From: JAHECQ01 sp963775125 | Lineage (GTDB): Bacteria > Actinomycetota > Acidimicrobiia > Acidimicrobiales > SZUA-35 | Reading direction: 5' to 3' | DNA: 64,000 bases | NCBI GenBank assembly: GCA_963775125.1 | Contig: CAVZHQ010000002.1 | Location: 1,178,001 to 1,242,000 of the forward strand | Shown: one piece after another, positions 46,740 through 55,889 of the stretch | Numbering within the stretch: the stretch's first letter is position 1 | How the letters are laid out: the number at the start of each line of letters is the position of its first letter | Notes under the pieces: generated by a model | Seen by the model: the letters and a program-made list of their open reading frames with translations, nothing else | Database searches by the model: none | Told to the model about the DNA's origin: nothing | Made by a program: the position numbers and the translations under genes

Positions 46740-47462
46740 TTACGGATGATTTGGGTCGCCTCCGGGACGTACGAGACCGCACTCGTAGGCGAGCACGACA
46801 GCCTGGACGCGGTCGCGGAGGCGCAGCTTGTTCAACAGGTGGCTGACGTGGGTCTTCACCGTAGTTTCGCTCACGAAGAGGGCCGCGCCGATTTCGGCAT
46901 TCGACAGGCCGCCGGCGATGGCGATCAGTACTTCGCGCTCTCGGTCGGTGAGTTCGTCGATGCCCGCTGGTAGCTCGGGCAGGCGCGTCTCGATGGTTGT
47001 CAGGGCAACTGATCGGTAGTGTTCGATGAGCCGACGAGTGACGGTGGGCGCAAGCAGGGCCTCGCCGTTGGCCACAATGCGTACCGCGTCGATGAGGTCC
47101 GATGCCGGGGCGTCCTTGAGAAGGAAGCCGCTGGCCCCGTTGCGCAAGGCCGCAAACACATACTCATCGAGGTCGAACGTGGTCAGCATGATGATGCTGG
47201 GTCGAATCGATCCTCCGGAGAGGGCGCGGTCGGTCGTCAGCTGACGGGTTGCCTCCACCCCGTCCATCTCCGGCATGCGGATGTCCATGAGGACGATGTC
47301 GGGTCGGGCGAAGCGGACGACGTCGAGCGCCCGGAGCCCGTTGGCCGCCTCGCCGACGACGCGGAACCCCGGCTCGGATTCGAGGATCATACGCAGGCCG
47401 GTACGGACCAGTTCCTGATCGTCGACGAGGACGATGCTGACAGGATTGGTGCGCTCGGTCAC
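46740..47462 (-). CDS. NarL/FixJ-type response regulator
   Basis: 240 residues. Receiver domain: acidic pair Asp14-Asp15, phosphoacceptor Asp60 in LMDIRMPEMDG, and a conserved Lys in GFLLKDAP. C-terminal LuxR helix-turn-helix: ELTDREREVLIAIAGGLSNA and ETTVKTHVSHLLNKL. The start overlaps the histidine-kinase stop (ATGA), so they are a two-component pair. The ABC transporter downstream on the same strand could be a target; that is inference from position. Confidence 0.93.
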   Translation of the reverse strand: MTERTNPVSIVLVDDQELVRTGLRMILESEPGFRVVGEAANGLRALDVVRFARPDIVLMDIRMPEMDGVEATRQLTTDRALSGGSIRPSIIMLTTFDLDEYVFAALRNGASGFLLKDAPASDLIDAVRIVANGEALLAPTVTRRLIEHYRSVALTTIETRLPELPAGIDELTDREREVLIAIAGGLSNAEIGAALFVSETTVKTHVSHLLNKLRLRDRVQAVVLAYECGLVRPGGDPNHP

Positions 47463-48643
47463 GGGCGAGTTCCCTGCTCGACGTGCTTGCTCGGGATTCG
47501 GGCAGTGACGCGGTACCCGCCGCCCTTGCGCGGGCCGGAGGTGAACGTGCCTCCCAGCACCTCGACGCGCTCGCGCATGCCGGTGAGGCCCAGGCCGTCG
47601 GCCACCGAGCGGGCGGACAGGCCTCGACCGGTGTCGCTCACGTCGACGTGCACCGTGTCGTCCTCGTGTTGCACCCGCACCGCAACGGTCGCGTTCGGCC
47701 CACCGTGCTTGATGACGTTGGTGAGCGCCTCTTGGACGAAGCGGAAGATCGTGCTGCCCAGCACCCGATCGTCGGAGTCGGTCAGCCGTGGGTCGAGCAT
47801 CAGGTCGACCTCGATGCCGGTAGCCGACACGTCGTGCACGAGCTGAGCCACCGCGGTCAAGCCCGGGGTCGGCTCCAGCTCGGCCTCGGAGTCCGCACGT
47901 AGGGCGGCCAGGACCCGCCGCATGTCCGAAAGGGCTTCGTGTGATGTGCGGTGGATATGGCTGAGCGCCTCAGCGGCGGCGGTCGGGTTGTGGTGCACGA
48001 CCCGCTCGGCCGCCGAAGCCTGGATCGAGATGACGGCGAGGCCGTGAGCGACGACATCGTGGAGTTCACGAGCCAGCCGATTCCGTTCCTCGGCCACGGC
48101 CGCAGCCTCTCTGCTGAGCCGGTGAGCAGCGGCCTCTCGCGCCGAAATTTCCACCTCCCGAGCGTAGGCATCGCGTGTAACCACCCCGGAGGCAAGCGTG
48201 ATGGCGGCGACGCTCAGGAGGCCGACGAGGCCGACGACATAGAACGGCACGTCAGCGGCGAAAACGCCCAACAGGGTGAAGCCCGTCAGCACGACAGCCG
48301 CCGTGACCGCCGCCCGAAAGCCGATCGTGGGACGTCCATGAGCGACGGCGGAGTAGAGGACGACGTTGGCCGCGAGAAAGACGTCGGCGTAGTCGAGCAC
48401 CCAGGTGACCATGGTCAACGCCGAAACGGCGATGAGAATCGTGACCGGCGCAACCCTTCGAACGTAGAGCAGCAGGCCCGGAACGACAGCGAGCGCCCAG
48501 AAGAGCGGTCCGGGCCGGCGCTTCGGGATCTCGTCGGCCAGGAAGGCCAGACCGGCGGTGACGTTGAGCAGAACGACGGCCACAGCGATCGCCGCGTCGA
48601 GCCAACCGAGCCGCGTGCTGAAGGTACGCCGGACGGTGAGCAT
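47459..48643 (-). CDS. Sensor histidine kinase, HisKA_3 type
   Basis: 394 residues with several TM helices over ~15-140 (DAAIAVAVVLLNVTAGLAFL, VVPGLLLYV, VVLTGFTLLGVFA, VVGLVGLLSVAAITLA), a dimerisation helix with the phospho-His in RNRLARELHDVVAHGLAVIS, and a HATPase_c domain (FVQEALTNVIKHGGPNATVA, DTGRGLSARSVADGLGLTGM). ATG 48643 is preferred over GTG 48670 because a TACGGT box lies 7 bases upstream. Membrane-embedded sensing without a large external loop suggests an envelope or lipid signal. Confidence 0.9.
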   Translation of the reverse strand: MLTVRRTFSTRLGWLDAAIAVAVVLLNVTAGLAFLADEIPKRRPGPLFWALAVVPGLLLYVRRVAPVTILIAVSALTMVTWVLDYADVFLAANVVLYSAVAHGRPTIGFRAAVTAAVVLTGFTLLGVFAADVPFYVVGLVGLLSVAAITLASGVVTRDAYAREVEISAREAAAHRLSREAAAVAEERNRLARELHDVVAHGLAVISIQASAAERVVHHNPTAAAEALSHIHRTSHEALSDMRRVLAALRADSEAELEPTPGLTAVAQLVHDVSATGIEVDLMLDPRLTDSDDRVLGSTIFRFVQEALTNVIKHGGPNATVAVRVQHEDDTVHVDVSDTGRGLSARSVADGLGLTGMRERVEVLGGTFTSGPRKGGGYRVTARIPSKHVEQGTRP

Positions 48644-48650
48644 TGCCACG

Positions 48651-48656
48651 ACCGTA
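48651..48656 (-). promoter_or_regulatory. -10 box TACGGT for the leaderless kinase gene
   Basis: Minus-strand TACGGT lies 7 bases from ATG 48643 and supports that start. Confidence 0.45.
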
Positions 48657-48742
48657 CCGGCGGTGTCCACCGGGTGGCGTCATTCGTGGGAACGATCAGA
48701 TCGCGCGGAGGCATCGTCCAAAGGTCGGAGGCCGAGGGTGCC

Positions 48743-48748
48743 TATAGT
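48743..48748 (+). promoter_or_regulatory. -10 box TATAGT for the leaderless cyclase gene
   Basis: TATAGT, close to the sigma-A consensus, ends 6 bases before GTG 48755. Confidence 0.5.
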
Positions 48749-48754
48749 GACCCG

Positions 48755-51700
48755 GTGCCTTGCGGATCCTGTGGAACCGACGCCCCGCCCGGGGCCCGAT
48801 TCTGTTCAACCTGCGGCGCGCCGTTGGCCAAGTCCGACACCGAGCGAAGAGTCGTCACCGTGCTGTTCTCCGACATTGTCGGGTTCACCACCTTGTCCGA
48901 GCGATTGGACCCTGAGCAGGTGAAGCACGAGGTCGATCGGTGTTTCGAACGCCTCACCATCGACATCGCCAGCTTCGGCGGCGTGGTCGACAAGGTGATG
49001 GGTGACGGCATCATCGCCCTGTTCGGTGCCCCGTACGCCCACGAGGACGACGCCGAGCGAGCGGTGCGGGCCGGCCTGAAGATGCAGCAGACGCTGGCGG
49101 CCATGGCCAGTGAACTGCAGACCCCGTTCCGCATGCGGGTCGGGGTCAATACCGGTGAGGTCCTGGTGGGCAGTTCGTCATCGGGCCGTGACTACACCGC
49201 GATGGGCGACGTCGTGAACTCGGCTGCCCGGCTGCAGACCATCGCCGAGCCTGGCAAGGTGCTGGTCGGCGAAGCCACCTACAACGCCACCCGTGAAGCA
49301 ATTTCGTACCACTCGCTCGGTCCCGTCGAGGTGAAGGGCCGGTCCGAGGCCCTGGGCGCATGGGTTGCGCTCGGCGCAGTCCGGCCACCCGGCGCGCGTA
49401 CCCGCAGAACGGTCAGGTTCGTCGGCCGAGAGCCGGAACTTCGCCTGCTCGAAGCACAGGCACGGGTCGCGTTCGACCTCGGACAAGCCCAGATCGCGAC
49501 GGTGTTCGGAGAGGCCGGAACCGGAAAGACCCGCCTGGTCGAAGAGGCGGCCTCCCGGTTGGCGGCGTCCGATGAGGTCCGTTTCCTCGAAGGTCGATGC
49601 GTCCCGTACGGCGAGGCCAACGTTTGGTGGCCGGTTGCCGAGATGCTGCGGCATCTCGTGGGTGTGGCGACCGAGACCCCCGACGAGGAGATGCAGCCCA
49701 TCGTTGCTGCGGCGCTCGATGGCATTCTCGGCGACGAGGCCGGGGTCGACCGCACCCGACTCTGCACCGCGGTCCTCCACATGCTGGGCCAGGACACGCC
49801 CCTGCGGGGCGGCGACCGGCTCCGGAACCGGGCCGAGGTGACCATGGCCGTCACCCGTCTGGTCGAAGCCGAGCTGCAGCATCGGGCCGTTGTGATTGTT
49901 CTGTCCGACATGCACTGGGCCGGCGAAGCCGTGTGGGAATTGGTGCGCCATCTCCTCGGTGAATTACTCCGTACCCGGCTCATGGTGATGGTCACGGCTC
50001 GACGCTCGGAGACCTCAGAGGTGATCGAAGGCCGGTTTGGCTCGCTTCGCCTCGAGCTTGGCCCGCTCGACGACGACTCCTCCCGAAAACTCATTGCGGA
50101 TCTCGGCGTGGACGCCGGGCGAGACGAGCTGGACGAGCTGGTCAAGCGCAGCGGCGGAAACCCCTTCTTCCTCGAGGAGTTGGCCGGTCTCGTCGCTGCG
50201 GGAGAAACGGTCCTCCGGTCGTCCGACATGCTTGGTGCCACCGAGGAGGTGGCGGCCCTCGACCGCATCCCCGACACGCTTCGCGGCATCCTTGCCGCGC
50301 GTCTCGATCGTCTCGATCCCGGACCGCGTCGCGTCCTCGAACACGCCGCAGTTCTGGGTCGGAGCGGCAGCCGCAACACGCTGGGCGTGATGGTGGAGAA
50401 CGGATCGCTCGACGTCGACCTCGACGATGCGCTCGTCCAGCTCGAGGACGCCGAGCTGGTCACCCTTACGCCGAGCCGCTTCGAGTTCGTCTCCGATCTC
50501 ATCCGCGAAGTTGCGTACGCAACGGTGACCAAGACCGTCCGGGCCCAGAGCCACGCCGAGGTCGCTCGCTATCTCGAGGCCAAGCACAGCGTGCCTGTCC
50601 GCAACTCGATCGCCGTGGCCATCGCCCGCCACTATCGGGCCGCAGCCGACCTGGTGAAGGATCTGCCGACGCTCGAAGGCGTCGATGCCGACGAGGTCAC
50701 CATCGGCGCGCTGCGTTGGCTCGACGAGGCGGGTTGGCGTGCGTTGTCCGCGGGCGAGCCGAGGGAAGCCGAGCGGTGGTTCGGCGGTGGCCTCGATCTC
50801 GCGGTCGACGCGGCATCCATGGCCCGATGCCTGTTCGGGCGGGCCAAGGCCAGATGCGAGCTGCGGGATCTGGCCGGCACCCGTGCCGATCTCGAACGTC
50901 TCGACCCGTTGGTCCATGGCGACCCGGTCATGGCAGCCAAGGCGCTGATGGTGCGGGGCGATATCAATCAGAAAGCGGGTGAGCTCGACCGGGCCGCCGA
51001 ACAGCTCCGTGAGGCGGCCGATCAACTCGATCAGCTGAACGAACCGGCTGACCATGCGCTCGCGCTCCGCCTGCTCGGGATCACCGAGATGTCGCGAGGC
51101 GACGAAACCAAGGCGCTCGAAGCACTCAACGAAGCTCGCTCCGTGGCGGCGACGGCCGGAATTCGCAACGAGGAAGCGTGGGCACTTCAGAACCTCGCCT
51201 GGTTCGCCTTCCGATCGGGTCGGGTCAGCGAAGCCAGTGGCTTCGTGGCGGAGGCCGAGAAGATCTTCTCCGAGCTCGACGATCGCGGCGGGCTGGCGTG
51301 GACCAGGTCGGTGGAGGCATGGGTCGCGTTCCACGGGGGCCGCTGGGACCGGGCCCGAGAGCTGGTCGCAGAGATTCTGCCCGAGACCCGTCGTCGAGGC
51401 GACACCTTCGCCGAGACCGTGATGCTCAGCCTCGAGACGTCGATGGCGCTGTGGTCAGGTGAAGCGTTCCGTGCGGTCGAACTGGCTCGAGAGGCGCAGG
51501 TGCTCGCCGAACGGGCCGATGACTTCACGCTCGCCGTGCAGGCCAGGGCGCTCGAGGGTCGAGCTCTGATCTCGTGCGGCAAGGTGCCCGAAGGTTTGAG
51601 CGCGCTCGAGCAGGCCTTCGCGCTTGCCGACCGTGCGGGCGACGACGAGAGCAGGCGGATCGCGGTCATCAGCAACTGCGCCGCCGCCGCCCGGCTCGGC

Positions 51701-52249
51701 GACGCCGAGCGCGCCATTCGTTGGGCAGCGCGGTTCGAAGGCACGCACAACGATCTCACCATCGTCGGTGAGAGTGATCTCTCGGTGTCGTTGGCGCTCG
51801 CCCTGCTCCAGCGCGGATCAGTGGAGGAAGCAGCCAGCCAGATCTCGTGGATCAGCGCATTCGAGTCCGAGACAGCGAGCATGTACGGAGCCGCTGTCGG
51901 TGCCATCGTCGCCGCGGCGGAAGGCGACGTGACCGAAGCCGAACGCAAGGCCGAGGTGGTACTCGCCGGCCGGTCGACCTACCTCGACCGGCTGTTGGCT
52001 CGGCTCGCCCTGGTGGCACTCGCCTTCCGTCAGGGCGACGGTGACCTCCTCGAGAGTCGTCTCATGCTCGCCCGCGAACACCTGGTCAAGACCGACGATC
52101 ACATCTCGCCGCTGTTCGTCGAGCTGGTCGCAAGCCTGTGCGGGCGAGGCTCCGTGACCGCAGCCGAGGAGGACCTTCAGGGAATCGGTGTCGATCCCAC
52201 TGGCTGGCGCACTGCGTGGCGCCTCGCCGCCGGCCTCGCAGCCGGCTGA
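48755..52249 (+). CDS. Adenylate/guanylate cyclase - AAA/ATPase - TPR regulator
   Basis: 1164 residues. An N-terminal zinc ribbon (CGSCG ... CSTCG), a class III cyclase domain (VTVLFSDIVGFTTLSERLDP, KVMGDGIIALFGAP, GVNTGEVLVGSSSSGRDYTA, AMGDVVNSAARLQ), then an ATPase domain (Walker A FGEAGTGKTRLV, Walker B VVIVLSDMHWA) and ~500 residues of helical TPR-like repeats. The metal-binding Asp in SDIVGF is present. This layout is common in actinobacteria and may make cAMP, with a possible link to the Crp-type gene at 4 kb. Effectors are unknown. The gene is divergent from the kinase gene. Confidence 0.88.
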   Translation: MPCGSCGTDAPPGARFCSTCGAPLAKSDTERRVVTVLFSDIVGFTTLSERLDPEQVKHEVDRCFERLTIDIASFGGVVDKVMGDGIIALFGAPYAHEDDAERAVRAGLKMQQTLAAMASELQTPFRMRVGVNTGEVLVGSSSSGRDYTAMGDVVNSAARLQTIAEPGKVLVGEATYNATREAISYHSLGPVEVKGRSEALGAWVALGAVRPPGARTRRTVRFVGREPELRLLEAQARVAFDLGQAQIATVFGEAGTGKTRLVEEAASRLAASDEVRFLEGRCVPYGEANVWWPVAEMLRHLVGVATETPDEEMQPIVAAALDGILGDEAGVDRTRLCTAVLHMLGQDTPLRGGDRLRNRAEVTMAVTRLVEAELQHRAVVIVLSDMHWAGEAVWELVRHLLGELLRTRLMVMVTARRSETSEVIEGRFGSLRLELGPLDDDSSRKLIADLGVDAGRDELDELVKRSGGNPFFLEELAGLVAAGETVLRSSDMLGATEEVAALDRIPDTLRGILAARLDRLDPGPRRVLEHAAVLGRSGSRNTLGVMVENGSLDVDLDDALVQLEDAELVTLTPSRFEFVSDLIREVAYATVTKTVRAQSHAEVARYLEAKHSVPVRNSIAVAIARHYRAAADLVKDLPTLEGVDADEVTIGALRWLDEAGWRALSAGEPREAERWFGGGLDLAVDAASMARCLFGRAKARCELRDLAGTRADLERLDPLVHGDPVMAAKALMVRGDINQKAGELDRAAEQLREAADQLDQLNEPADHALALRLLGITEMSRGDETKALEALNEARSVAATAGIRNEEAWALQNLAWFAFRSGRVSEASGFVAEAEKIFSELDDRGGLAWTRSVEAWVAFHGGRWDRARELVAEILPETRRRGDTFAETVMLSLETSMALWSGEAFRAVELAREAQVLAERADDFTLAVQARALEGRALISCGKVPEGLSALEQAFALADRAGDDESRRIAVISNCAAAARLGDAERAIRWAARFEGTHNDLTIVGESDLSVSLALALLQRGSVEEAASQISWISAFESETASMYGAAVGAIVAAAEGDVTEAERKAEVVLAGRSTYLDRLLARLALVALAFRQGDGDLLESRLMLAREHLVKTDDHISPLFVELVASLCGRGSVTAAEEDLQGIGVDPTGWRTAWRLAAGLAAG

Positions 52250-52295
52250 TCAGCGGACAGATCGACCAATTGCAAGATTGCCGCCCCAAAACGCC

Positions 52296-52344
52296 GAACT
52301 GCAGTACACAGACCGGCGAATCGCCGATCTGTGTACTGCAGTTC
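52296..52344 (+). repeat. 49-bp palindrome, family B copy 5
   Basis: The most perfect copy: GAACTGCAGTACACAGA and TCTGTGTACTGCAGTTC are exact reverse complements around CGGCGA-A-TCGCCG. It lies between the convergent cyclase and peroxiredoxin genes, 46 bases after the cyclase stop. Confidence 0.92.
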
Positions 52345-52378
52345 GCTTGGGTGGTCGTGGAGTCCGCTGGGGCTGAGG

Positions 52379-53011
52379 TCAGACGGGGGACTTGACCATA
52401 CGAAGGTAGGGCTTCTTCTCGTCCCAACCGTCGGGGAAGAGCTCCTTGGCGGCGTCGTTGGAAAGGGCCGGGACGATGATGACGTCGTCGCCCTTGGTCC
52501 AGTTGACCGGGGTCGCGACCTTGTACTTGTCGGTGAGCTGCAGCGAGTCGATCACGCGGAGGATCTCGTCGAAGTTGCGCCCGGTCGAGGCCGGGTAGGT
52601 GAGGGTGAGACGGACCTTGTTGGCCGGGTCGATCACGAAGACCGAACGCACCGTGAACGTCTCGTTGGCGTTCGGGTGGATCATGTCGTAGAGCTCGGCC
52701 ACGGTGCGGTCGGCGTCGCCGATCATCGGGAAGTTGACCGCGGTGCCCTGGGTCTCTTCGATGTCGGCGGCCCAGCGCTCGTGGTCTTCGACCGGGTCGA
52801 CGCTGAGGCCGATGACCTTGACGTTGCGGGCAGCGAACTCGTCCTTGAGCTTGGCGGTGTAGCCGAGCTCGGTGGTGCAGACCGGCGTGAAGTCCTTGGG
52901 GTGCGAGAACAGGACGGCCCAGGTGCCTTCCTTCCATTGATGGAACGCAATCTGTCCCTCGGTGGTGTCGGCGGTGAAGTCGGGTGCGATATCTCCAAGT
53001 CGAAGTGCCAT
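52379..53011 (-). CDS. 1-Cys peroxiredoxin (Prx6-like)
   Basis: Reduces hydroperoxides. The 210-residue protein has the peroxidatic site HPKDFTPVCTTELG (Cys45) and no other cysteine, defining a 1-Cys enzyme. The C-terminal extension (VNWTKGDDVIIVPALSND, LFPDGWDEKKPYLRMV) is typical of the Prx6 class. ATG 53011 starts MALRLGDIAPDFTADTT and is 7 bases from a TAGAGT box; an upstream in-frame TTG would add three residues. Confidence 0.93.
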   Translation of the reverse strand: MALRLGDIAPDFTADTTEGQIAFHQWKEGTWAVLFSHPKDFTPVCTTELGYTAKLKDEFAARNVKVIGLSVDPVEDHERWAADIEETQGTAVNFPMIGDADRTVAELYDMIHPNANETFTVRSVFVIDPANKVRLTLTYPASTGRNFDEILRVIDSLQLTDKYKVATPVNWTKGDDVIIVPALSNDAAKELFPDGWDEKKPYLRMVKSPV

Positions 53012-53018
53012 GCCCAGC

Positions 53019-53024
53019 ACTCTA
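53019..53024 (-). promoter_or_regulatory. -10 box TAGAGT for leaderless peroxiredoxin gene
   Basis: Minus-strand TAGAGT lies 7 bases from ATG 53011 and decides the start. Confidence 0.45.
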
Positions 53025-53092
53025 GGATCGATTCCCTCAAAAGGCGATCGAAATAGTCGAGATTTCCCCGGATGTCCGAACGGAGGGCGAAC

Positions 53093-54292
53093 TCAGGCCT
53101 GGTGAGAAGCGAGGCGGTCGACGATCTGCGTGCCGATGGCCAGCGATGCGGTTGCCGCCGGTGAGGGAGCGTTGAGCACGTTGACCACACGGGCGGTTTC
53201 GGACCAGACGAAGTCGTCGAGGAGACGGCCCTCGGTTGAGACTGCCTGCGCCCGAACGCCGGCAGGCGAAGGCACCAGATCATCGGCCGTCAGCTCCGGC
53301 ACGAGTCGCTGCAGCGCCTTCACGAAGGCGGCCTTGGACAGCGACCGGTAGTACTCGCCGAGTCCGGTACGCCAATAGTTCTTGGCCAGCCTCCACCAGC
53401 CCGGGTTCCTCAGCACCTCGGTGAGGTCGGCCAGGTTGATGTCACCCCACGTGTAGCCCTCTCGGGCGAGGGCCAGTACGGCGTTGGGGCCGGCGTGGAT
53501 CGAGCCGTCGATCATGCGCGTGAGGTGGACGCCGAGGAACGGGAAGTCGGGATCCGGCACCGGGTAAATGAGGGTGTTGACCAGCGAGCGGCGATGCTCG
53601 GCCAGCTCGTAGTACTCACCCCGGAACGGCATGATGCGCTCGGTGGTCTCGGGCGCGGTCTGGCGGGCCAGGCGGTCGCTGTGGAGCCCGCCGCAGGTCA
53701 CGACCAAGCCGGCCTCGATGTCACCTGCTGTGGTGGAGATGCGAACCTTGTCGGTCTGTTCGTCGATACCCGTGACGCGGGTGCCGGTGAGAACCTGGGC
53801 GCCGGCGTCGAGCAGCAGACGGTGCAGGGTTTGGCACACCTTGGTGTAGTTGGTGATACCGGCCTCCGGCACGTGGAGTGCCGTGATACCAGCGGCGTGT
53901 GGCTCCATCTCGAAGAGCTCGGCTTTGTCGATTCGGCGAGCCTTGACCCCATTGGCGACGGCGCGCTCCTCGAGAATCTGCAGACGAGGTAGGTCGATGT
54001 CTTGCGTGGCCACGATGACCTTGCCGCAGATCTCGTACTCGATGCCGTGCGCTTCGCAGAACGAGACCATCTCGGCACGCCCCGTCGTCGAGGTGAGGGC
54101 CTTGACGCTGCCCGGCTTGTAGTAGATGCCCGAGTGGAGGACGCCCGAGTTGTGGCCCGTTTGGTGCTTGGCGACCACGGACTCCTTCTCGACGACGATG
54201 ACCGTGGTGCCGGGCTGTCGAGAGACCAGCTTCCAGGCGGTCGCCAGACCGACGATGCCACCACCGACTACCACGACATCAGCTGAGATCAT
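53093..54292 (-). CDS. lhgO: L-2-hydroxyglutarate oxidase
   Basis: An FAD-dependent oxidase converting L-2-hydroxyglutarate to 2-oxoglutarate. The 399 residues have the dinucleotide motif VVVVGGGIVGLATAWKL, then VVEKESVVAKHQTGHNSGVL and HSGIYYKPGSVKA, which are diagnostic, with FRGEYYELAEHRRSLVNTLI and PAGVRAQAVSTEGRLLDDFV later. Length and motifs are complete. ATG 54292 gives MISADVVVVGGG and lies 7 bases from a TACCGT box. Confidence 0.92.
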   Translation of the reverse strand: MISADVVVVGGGIVGLATAWKLVSRQPGTTVIVVEKESVVAKHQTGHNSGVLHSGIYYKPGSVKALTSTTGRAEMVSFCEAHGIEYEICGKVIVATQDIDLPRLQILEERAVANGVKARRIDKAELFEMEPHAAGITALHVPEAGITNYTKVCQTLHRLLLDAGAQVLTGTRVTGIDEQTDKVRISTTAGDIEAGLVVTCGGLHSDRLARQTAPETTERIMPFRGEYYELAEHRRSLVNTLIYPVPDPDFPFLGVHLTRMIDGSIHAGPNAVLALAREGYTWGDINLADLTEVLRNPGWWRLAKNYWRTGLGEYYRSLSKAAFVKALQRLVPELTADDLVPSPAGVRAQAVSTEGRLLDDFVWSETARVVNVLNAPSPAATASLAIGTQIVDRLASHQA

Positions 54293-54299
54293 GCAGGTA

Positions 54300-54305
54300 A
54301 CGGTA
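54300..54305 (-). promoter_or_regulatory. -10 box TACCGT for leaderless lhgO
   Basis: Minus-strand TACCGT lies 7 bases from ATG 54292. Confidence 0.45.
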
Positions 54306-54335
54306 GTGGCCGACGCAACCCGTTCCCAGGGTGGT

Positions 54336-54695
54336 TCATCCCGTTGTCGGTGCGACGGCGACAACGGCAGTGGTCGTGGTGGAAGGCAGGGTCGTGGGTG
54401 GGATGGACAACAGCTGGCCGGCCTTGACCGAGTCGATGTCGGCAATGGCGTTGAAGTCGGCGAGGGTTCGTACGTCGACCCCGAATCGAGACGCGATCAC
54501 CGAAAGTGATTCGCCGGCCTGGACGACGTAGGTGACCTGTGTCGGAACGGTCGTTACCGGGACGGTCGTTTCGCCGGCGACCTGCACGGCCGGCAACGTC
54601 GAGTCGGCCGATTCGTCGGCCGATCGACCACAGGCCGAACCAAGAACAGCCGAAGCAGCGAGGGAGAGGCTGAGCACGAGCTTGGTGGCGTTCAT
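54336..54695 (-). CDS. LysM-domain lipoprotein
   Basis: 119 residues. A signal peptide (MNATKLVLSLSLAASAVLGS) ends in lipobox GSAC, followed by a Thr/Val linker, one LysM domain (YVVQAGESLSVIASRFGVDV, RTLADFNAIADIDSVKAGQL) and a Thr-rich tail. LysM binds peptidoglycan, so the protein probably sits between membrane and wall. ATG 54695 has GGAGG 5 bases upstream. Confidence 0.85.
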   Translation of the reverse strand: MNATKLVLSLSLAASAVLGSACGRSADESADSTLPAVQVAGETTVPVTTVPTQVTYVVQAGESLSVIASRFGVDVRTLADFNAIADIDSVKAGQLLSIPPTTLPSTTTTAVVAVAPTTG

Positions 54696-54821
54696 GGGTC
54701 CTCCGGTCGAGCGAACGTCTCGCCGAGTATGGCCCAGAACGACCGGGATTTGCTGGACGCAAGCCGATTCGGCGTCAGGCGGTGTCGTCCTCAGGCTGTC
54801 TTGTCCTCAGGCTGCTTGTGT

Positions 54822-55889
54822 TCAGGGATTGCGACCGGGCCCGCCGTGGCGACGTTCGTTCTCGACGCGGTCCCTCGCTTCGGCCCTGCGGTGGAACTCC
54901 TCGAGCTGGTCCTGTTGGTACTGCAGCTCGATGCGGAGTTGGGTCCAGTGTTCGAGTCGCCGGGCAGGTATACGTCCGTCGATACGAGCCGCACGGATGG
55001 CGCAGTCCGGTTCTCGGTCGTGGCGGCAGTCGTTGAATCGGCATTGTGTCGCCGCTTCGGCGATCTCGGGAAACGTCTTGGCCAACCCGTCGGCCGCGTC
55101 CCAAAGTCCGACCTCACGAATGCCGGGAGTGTCCACGACGATGCCTCCGTCGGGCAGCGGTACGAGATCGCGGGTGACGGTGGTGTGCCTGCCGCGCTTG
55201 TCGGTGGCGCGAACCTGTCCGGTGCGTTGGACGCCGCCGCCGGACAGCTCGTTGACGAGGGTTGATTTCCCGATGCCCGACAGGCCGAGAAGCGCGACCG
55301 TGCGACTGCCGGTGAAGCGCTCTCGGATGCGGTCGATGTTGCGGCCCGTCACGGTCGAGATGGCGAGGGTTTCGACCCCGGGCGCAATCTGGCTGATCGA
55401 CTGCACCGCCTCCTCATGGTGGCCCACCTCGTCGGCCTTGGTGAGGAGGACGAAGGGGGTCGCTCCGCTCTGCCAGGCGATGACCAGCTGGCGTTCGAGG
55501 CGACGAAAGTTCACCGGTCGATCGAGTCCGTGCATCACGAACACGTCGTCGATGTTGGCGGCCAGGATTTGCGGTTCAGGAACCCGACCGGGCGCGCGCC
55601 GAGTCAGGGCGGTCGTGCGCTCGGCGACGGCGCTGATCGCCGGTCCGTCCTCGGTGGAGAGGACGGTGACGAAATCGCCGGTGGCCGGAGCGGTACCCAT
55701 GTCGGACCGGACCGAGCTGGACGCAGCCAGTACGGCGCCGCCGCCGGTGAAGACAAGGCAGTAGCCACGGCTGGCCCGGGCGATGCGTCCGGGGACCGCC
55801 GGTGCATGCTGGTCGGCCCATTGCTGGAGATGTGGCGTCCAGCCGAGCGATTCGAGGGTCGGGGCCAGCGACGCGAGATCGTCGGTCAT
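54822..55889 (-). CDS. rsgA: Ribosome small subunit-dependent GTPase RsgA
   Basis: RsgA checks late maturation of the 30S subunit. The 355 residues show the OB-fold, then a circularly permuted GTPase with LLTKADEVG (G4), GLSGIGKSTLVNEL (G1) and VVDTPGIREVGLWDA (G3), and a C-terminal zinc site (CRFNDCRHDREPDC). Complete. The start overlaps the S9-peptidase stop by 4 bases (ATGA). Confidence 0.94.
   Translation of the reverse strand: MTDDLASLAPTLESLGWTPHLQQWADQHAPAVPGRIARASRGYCLVFTGGGAVLAASSSVRSDMGTAPATGDFVTVLSTEDGPAISAVAERTTALTRRAPGRVPEPQILAANIDDVFVMHGLDRPVNFRRLERQLVIAWQSGATPFVLLTKADEVGHHEEAVQSISQIAPGVETLAISTVTGRNIDRIRERFTGSRTVALLGLSGIGKSTLVNELSGGGVQRTGQVRATDKRGRHTTVTRDLVPLPDGGIVVDTPGIREVGLWDAADGLAKTFPEIAEAATQCRFNDCRHDREPDCAIRAARIDGRIPARRLEHWTQLRIELQYQQDQLEEFHRRAEARDRVENERRHGGPGRNP

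Noticed and set aside
47951..48754. An extended N-terminus of the cyclase gene reaching back to 47951
   Set aside because: That stretch is antisense to the histidine kinase; the zinc ribbon and the TATAGT box place the start at GTG 48755.
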